Of a stretch of DNA of 9,107 nt, positions 7,041 to 9,107 are shown piece after piece. How positions within the stretch are numbered: the stretch's first letter is position 1; the number at the start of each line of letters is the position of its first letter. The position numbers and the translations under genes were made by a program. Source of the DNA: Peptostreptococcaceae bacterium (lineage in GTDB: Bacteria > Bacillota_A > Clostridia > Peptostreptococcales > Anaerovoracaceae); contig JAENWH010000055.1 of NCBI GenBank assembly GCA_016650135.1, positions 1 to 9,107 on the forward strand, in the 5' to 3' direction. The notes under the pieces were generated by a model. That model saw only the letters and a program-made list of their open reading frames with translations, was not told the origin of the DNA and did not search any database.

Positions 7041-7094
7041 AAAAAAAGCGGGAGCATTTTTGTCCAAAAGGACAATTGCTCCCGCTTTGTTTTT
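7041..7094. terminator. Strong bidirectional terminator upstream of the operon
   Basis: A perfect 12-bp arm, AAAGCGGGAGCA (7045-7056) with TGCTCCCGCTTT (7077-7088), is topped by GTCC/GGAC around an AAAA loop. A T-run follows on both strands: TTTGTTTTT on plus, and TTTTTTT on minus (7047-7041). It isolates the operon from the right-hand side. It probably once ended the butyrate kinase transcription unit before the IS arrived. Because it stands only 106 nt before the first operon gene, an attenuator role cannot be excluded. Confidence 0.88.
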
Positions 7095-7154
7095 CATCAA
7101 ATTTACCTTGTTATTTCCATCAACCTTACCAAAGCCACAGTTTTGCAACTCCAC

Positions 7155-7167
7155 ACTTCTGCAGCAA
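7155..7167 (+). repeat. Left terminal inverted repeat of the IS
   Basis: ACTTCTGCAGCAA is a 13-base perfect inverted match to 8590-8602. A chance match of this length at the two ends of a transposase region is unlikely. Confidence 0.75.
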
Positions 7168-7294
7168 CCTTCAAACTAGCATAGCCTGAACCCATTGAAT
7201 TTATAAGTGGTTTCGGGTTTATTTTTTTTATTTTTTTATCAAATATAACTAGCGAACGCGTATAATATTTGGCATAATTGATATTCCGGAGGGA

Positions 7295-8636
7295 TTGCAT
7301 ATTTATCTAAAAAAGAATAAAACTCGTTCTAGTAAAATTCATCTTTCTATCGTTGATACCTATTATGACAAAGAACGTGGTTATTCCAGAACAAAAACAA
7401 TCAAATCCATCGGTTACCTTGATGAACTTAAAAAATCATACGAAAGAAGAGGCCGTTCTTTAAAAAAAATAACTATTCTCTAGATGATGTTTACCGCTGC
7501 CTGTCTTTTTTAAACAAGCATAAAAGCAGCATGCAGCTATGGTTCAACGATAGAATTAAAGAACTTTATGGCAGGGATTCAAGCCTAATGTATTATGATG
7601 TGACCAATTACTACTTCGAAATAGACAAAGTTGATGATTTTAAAAAGAAAGGGGTTTCCAAGGAACACCGCCCCAACCCATTGTTCAAATAGGCCTCTTT
7701 ATGGACAACCATGGCCTTCCCATCACCTATCAGCTGTTTCCTGGAAATACCAATGACTGCCTTACCTACCGTCCTAATCTTTCTCGCATCAAGAAGGACT
7801 ACGGGCTTGGCAAGATTGTTGTTGTGGCAGACAAGGGAATGACCACAGGAGATAATATCTGGTATACCCTTTCCGCAGGTGACAGATATGTATTCAGCAT
7901 GTCTGTCAGGGGTGGAGATAAAGAACTGAAGAATTATGTATTGAATGAAGACGGCTACGAATGGCTTGGCACTGAATACAAAAGGAAATCTCGTCTTTAT
8001 CCACGCACCATACAGGTAACTACATCAACTGGCAAAAAGATGAAGAAACCCGTGGGTGAAAAACAGGTGGTTTTCTACAGTGAGAAGTATAACAAACGCG
8101 CCAAGGCGGAGAGGGCTGCTGACATTTTCAAAGCACAGGAACTGATTGCTAATCCTGGCAAATACACTCGCGCCACTTCTTATGGGGCTGCAGGATATGT
8201 TAAGAATATTGACTTTGACAAAGAAACTGGAGAAATACTGAAACCAAGCAAGACGTTGGAGCTGGATTTAGACAAGCTAAAGGAAGAAGAGCCGTTGGAT
8301 GGATACTATGTCATCATAACCAGTGAATACGAAGAAACTTCCCGAGTCACCAAAAGCGACCTGGAAGCAAGACCCGTATTTGTTTCCAAAGAAGATCACA
8401 TAGAGGCTCATTTCCTTACTTGTTTTGTGGCACTGGTTATTGCTAGAATATTAGAAATGAAGACTAATAACAAATACAACATTACGAGATTACTTGAAAG
8501 TCTAAGAAAGACAGAGTGCTCTTTTGCTCAGCAAAATTACTATCTATTCAATTACTGTGACGATTTATTATTAGACATAAGCACGATATTTGCTGCAGAA
8601 GTCGGGATACATTGTAATACTAATTTGAATCTATGA
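7295..8636 (+). pseudogene. IS1634/IS4-superfamily transposase, broken
   Basis: A DDE transposase is readable in three successive frames. Frame 1 (7295-7483, TTG start close behind GGAGG) has the typical N-terminus ending in TIKSIGYLDEL. Frame 2 (7468 to about 7679) has MYYDVTNYYFE with the first catalytic Asp and GVSKEHRPNP. Frame 3 (from 7680) has IVQIGLFMDNHGLPITY, the second Asp in VVVADKG (7821-7841) and VTKSDLEARP. Both frame changes are -1: the first at eight A's (7462-7469), the second a missing base near 7679. The segment that normally carries Y..R..IE between TSE and VTKSDLE is absent (junction about 8325-8342), so the third catalytic site is disrupted. The C-terminus diverges from the family after NYYLFNYCDDLL and reads out through the right repeat. 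It is almost certainly inactive. Confidence 0.85.
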
Positions 8637-8998
8637 GCTTTTTCCTGTCCGTTTAATACTCTGAGCACACCTAATGCCAATGCTTTCATTTCAAATGTAC
8701 CTGCCATTATTGAAATTGGTGCAATGAAGGATGTACGACGACCAATCATATCTGTCAACCGCTTAGAATATGCCATTCCTCCAGTTAAAATAATTTTGTC
8801 AACTTTACCTTCTACAACAGTAGCAAGAGATCCAATATCTTTTGAAATCTGCATTGCCATTGCCTCACAAATCAATAACGCCTTCTTGTCACCATTTTCA
8901 ATTCTTTCTTCAACTTCTTTCAAATCATTAGTTCCTAAATATGCGGCCATACCTCCTTTACCTTTTAGAGCGACCTCGAAAACTCTGTAAGACTTCAC
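8552..8998 (-). pseudogene. buk: Butyrate kinase C-terminal fragment
   Basis: The frame encodes 148 aa. About 112 of them match the C-terminal third of butyrate kinase, which makes butyryl phosphate or runs the ATP-forming reverse reaction. The match covers KGKGGMAAYLGTND, IILTGGMAYSK (an ASKHA nucleotide-binding motif), FIAPISIMAG and ALGVLRVLNGQEKA. Full enzymes have about 355 aa, so roughly 240 N-terminal residues, with the phosphate-binding motifs, are missing. The GTG at 8998 has no ribosome site, and no kinase sequence is visible in 8999-9107. The last 24 codons or so, after AHRF, are not kinase: they run through the IS right repeat (8590-8602) into its interior. The fragment cannot be functional alone and is likely a relic. 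Confidence 0.85.
8590..8602 (-). repeat. Right terminal inverted repeat of the IS
   Basis: TTGCTGCAGAAGT is the inverse complement of 7155-7167. Both the broken transposase frame and the butyrate kinase fragment read across it, so it marks the IS-host junction. Confidence 0.75.
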
Positions 8999-9107
8999 CT
9001 ATAAGCTTTTAAGATTCTAACTACTTTTCGGCTACCCCCAAAGTTTTGAGGCTTTAATTTATTTACTTAAATACAAAATAATGCTTGACATTTGTAAAAT
9101 CACTCAA

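Larger units (their letters stand above)
7150..8607 (+). mobile_element. Decayed IS1634-like insertion sequence
   Basis: An element of about 1.46 kb is bounded by inverted repeats. ACTTCTGCAGCAA (7155-7167) is matched perfectly by TTGCTGCAGAAGT (8590-8602), and outward extension gives 16 of 18 matches (7150-7167 with 8590-8607). Inside lies a broken transposase in plus orientation. Between the left repeat and the transposase is GAACCC...GGGTTT followed by a T-rich run (7188-7238), possibly a terminator that shields the transposase from outside transcription. TATAAT at 7261-7266 is a likely -10 box, with a weak -35. I find no flanking target duplication. The family assignment rests on the transposase. 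Confidence 0.75.

Noticed and set aside
7103..7300. Minus-strand open frame of 65 aa ending just before the bidirectional terminator
   Set aside because: It crosses the IS left inverted repeat and the T-rich IS end (Lys/Ile-rich run), so it is probably a chance frame. The part outside the IS is too short to identify.
9085..9107. TTGACA -35 box on the plus strand at the right edge
   Set aside because: The -10 position lies beyond the window, so a promoter cannot be judged.

Overview
The window looks like an AT-rich Clostridia-type Firmicutes chromosome. The evidence is strong AGGAGG-type ribosome binding sites, sigma-A-like promoter boxes, many hairpin-plus-T terminators, an anaerobe-type butyrate kinase fragment and a clostridial-type IS1634-like transposase. 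No rRNA, tRNA or CRISPR array was seen. A species cannot be named from this sequence.

Layout. Bases 1-124 hold the 3' end of an unrecognised plus-strand gene. Bases 228-340 hold a plausible sigma-A promoter followed by a short structured transcript ending in a strong terminator, a candidate small RNA. About 405-2486 (minus) is a group II intron carrying a 420-aa reverse transcriptase/maturase. Its domain V and VI hairpins are readable, and it sits directly behind a minus-strand terminator, the usual choice of class C introns. Bases 2488-2760 contain two terminator-like hairpins at the end of the next operon.

The core is a four-gene minus-strand operon (6935 down to 2761): DUF917/S-methyl-thiohydantoin-desulfurase-like protein, hydantoin/Asp-Glu racemase, NCS1 (cytosine/hydantoin/allantoin-type) permease, and a short M29-aminopeptidase/NicX-like metalloenzyme. 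Gaps are 20 nt, 91 nt and a 1-nt TAATG overlap. The inferred theme is uptake, racemisation and breakdown of a cyclic amide such as a hydantoin or thiohydantoin. No classical hydantoinase (HyuA/HyuB or the dihydropyrimidinase type) or carbamoylase is present in the window, so the combination may be a little-described variant pathway. This is the most interesting part of the window.

Upstream of the operon is a strong bidirectional terminator (7041-7094). From about 7150 to 8607 lies a decayed IS1634-like element with 13-bp perfect inverted repeats. Its transposase has two -1 frame changes and an apparent in-frame deletion. The first frame change falls on an A AAA AAA slippery heptamer. Beyond it, 8552-8998 (minus) is a butyrate kinase C-terminal fragment that lacks roughly two thirds of the enzyme and reads through the IS right end. 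The right side is therefore a scar of repeated insertions, next to an intact catabolic operon.
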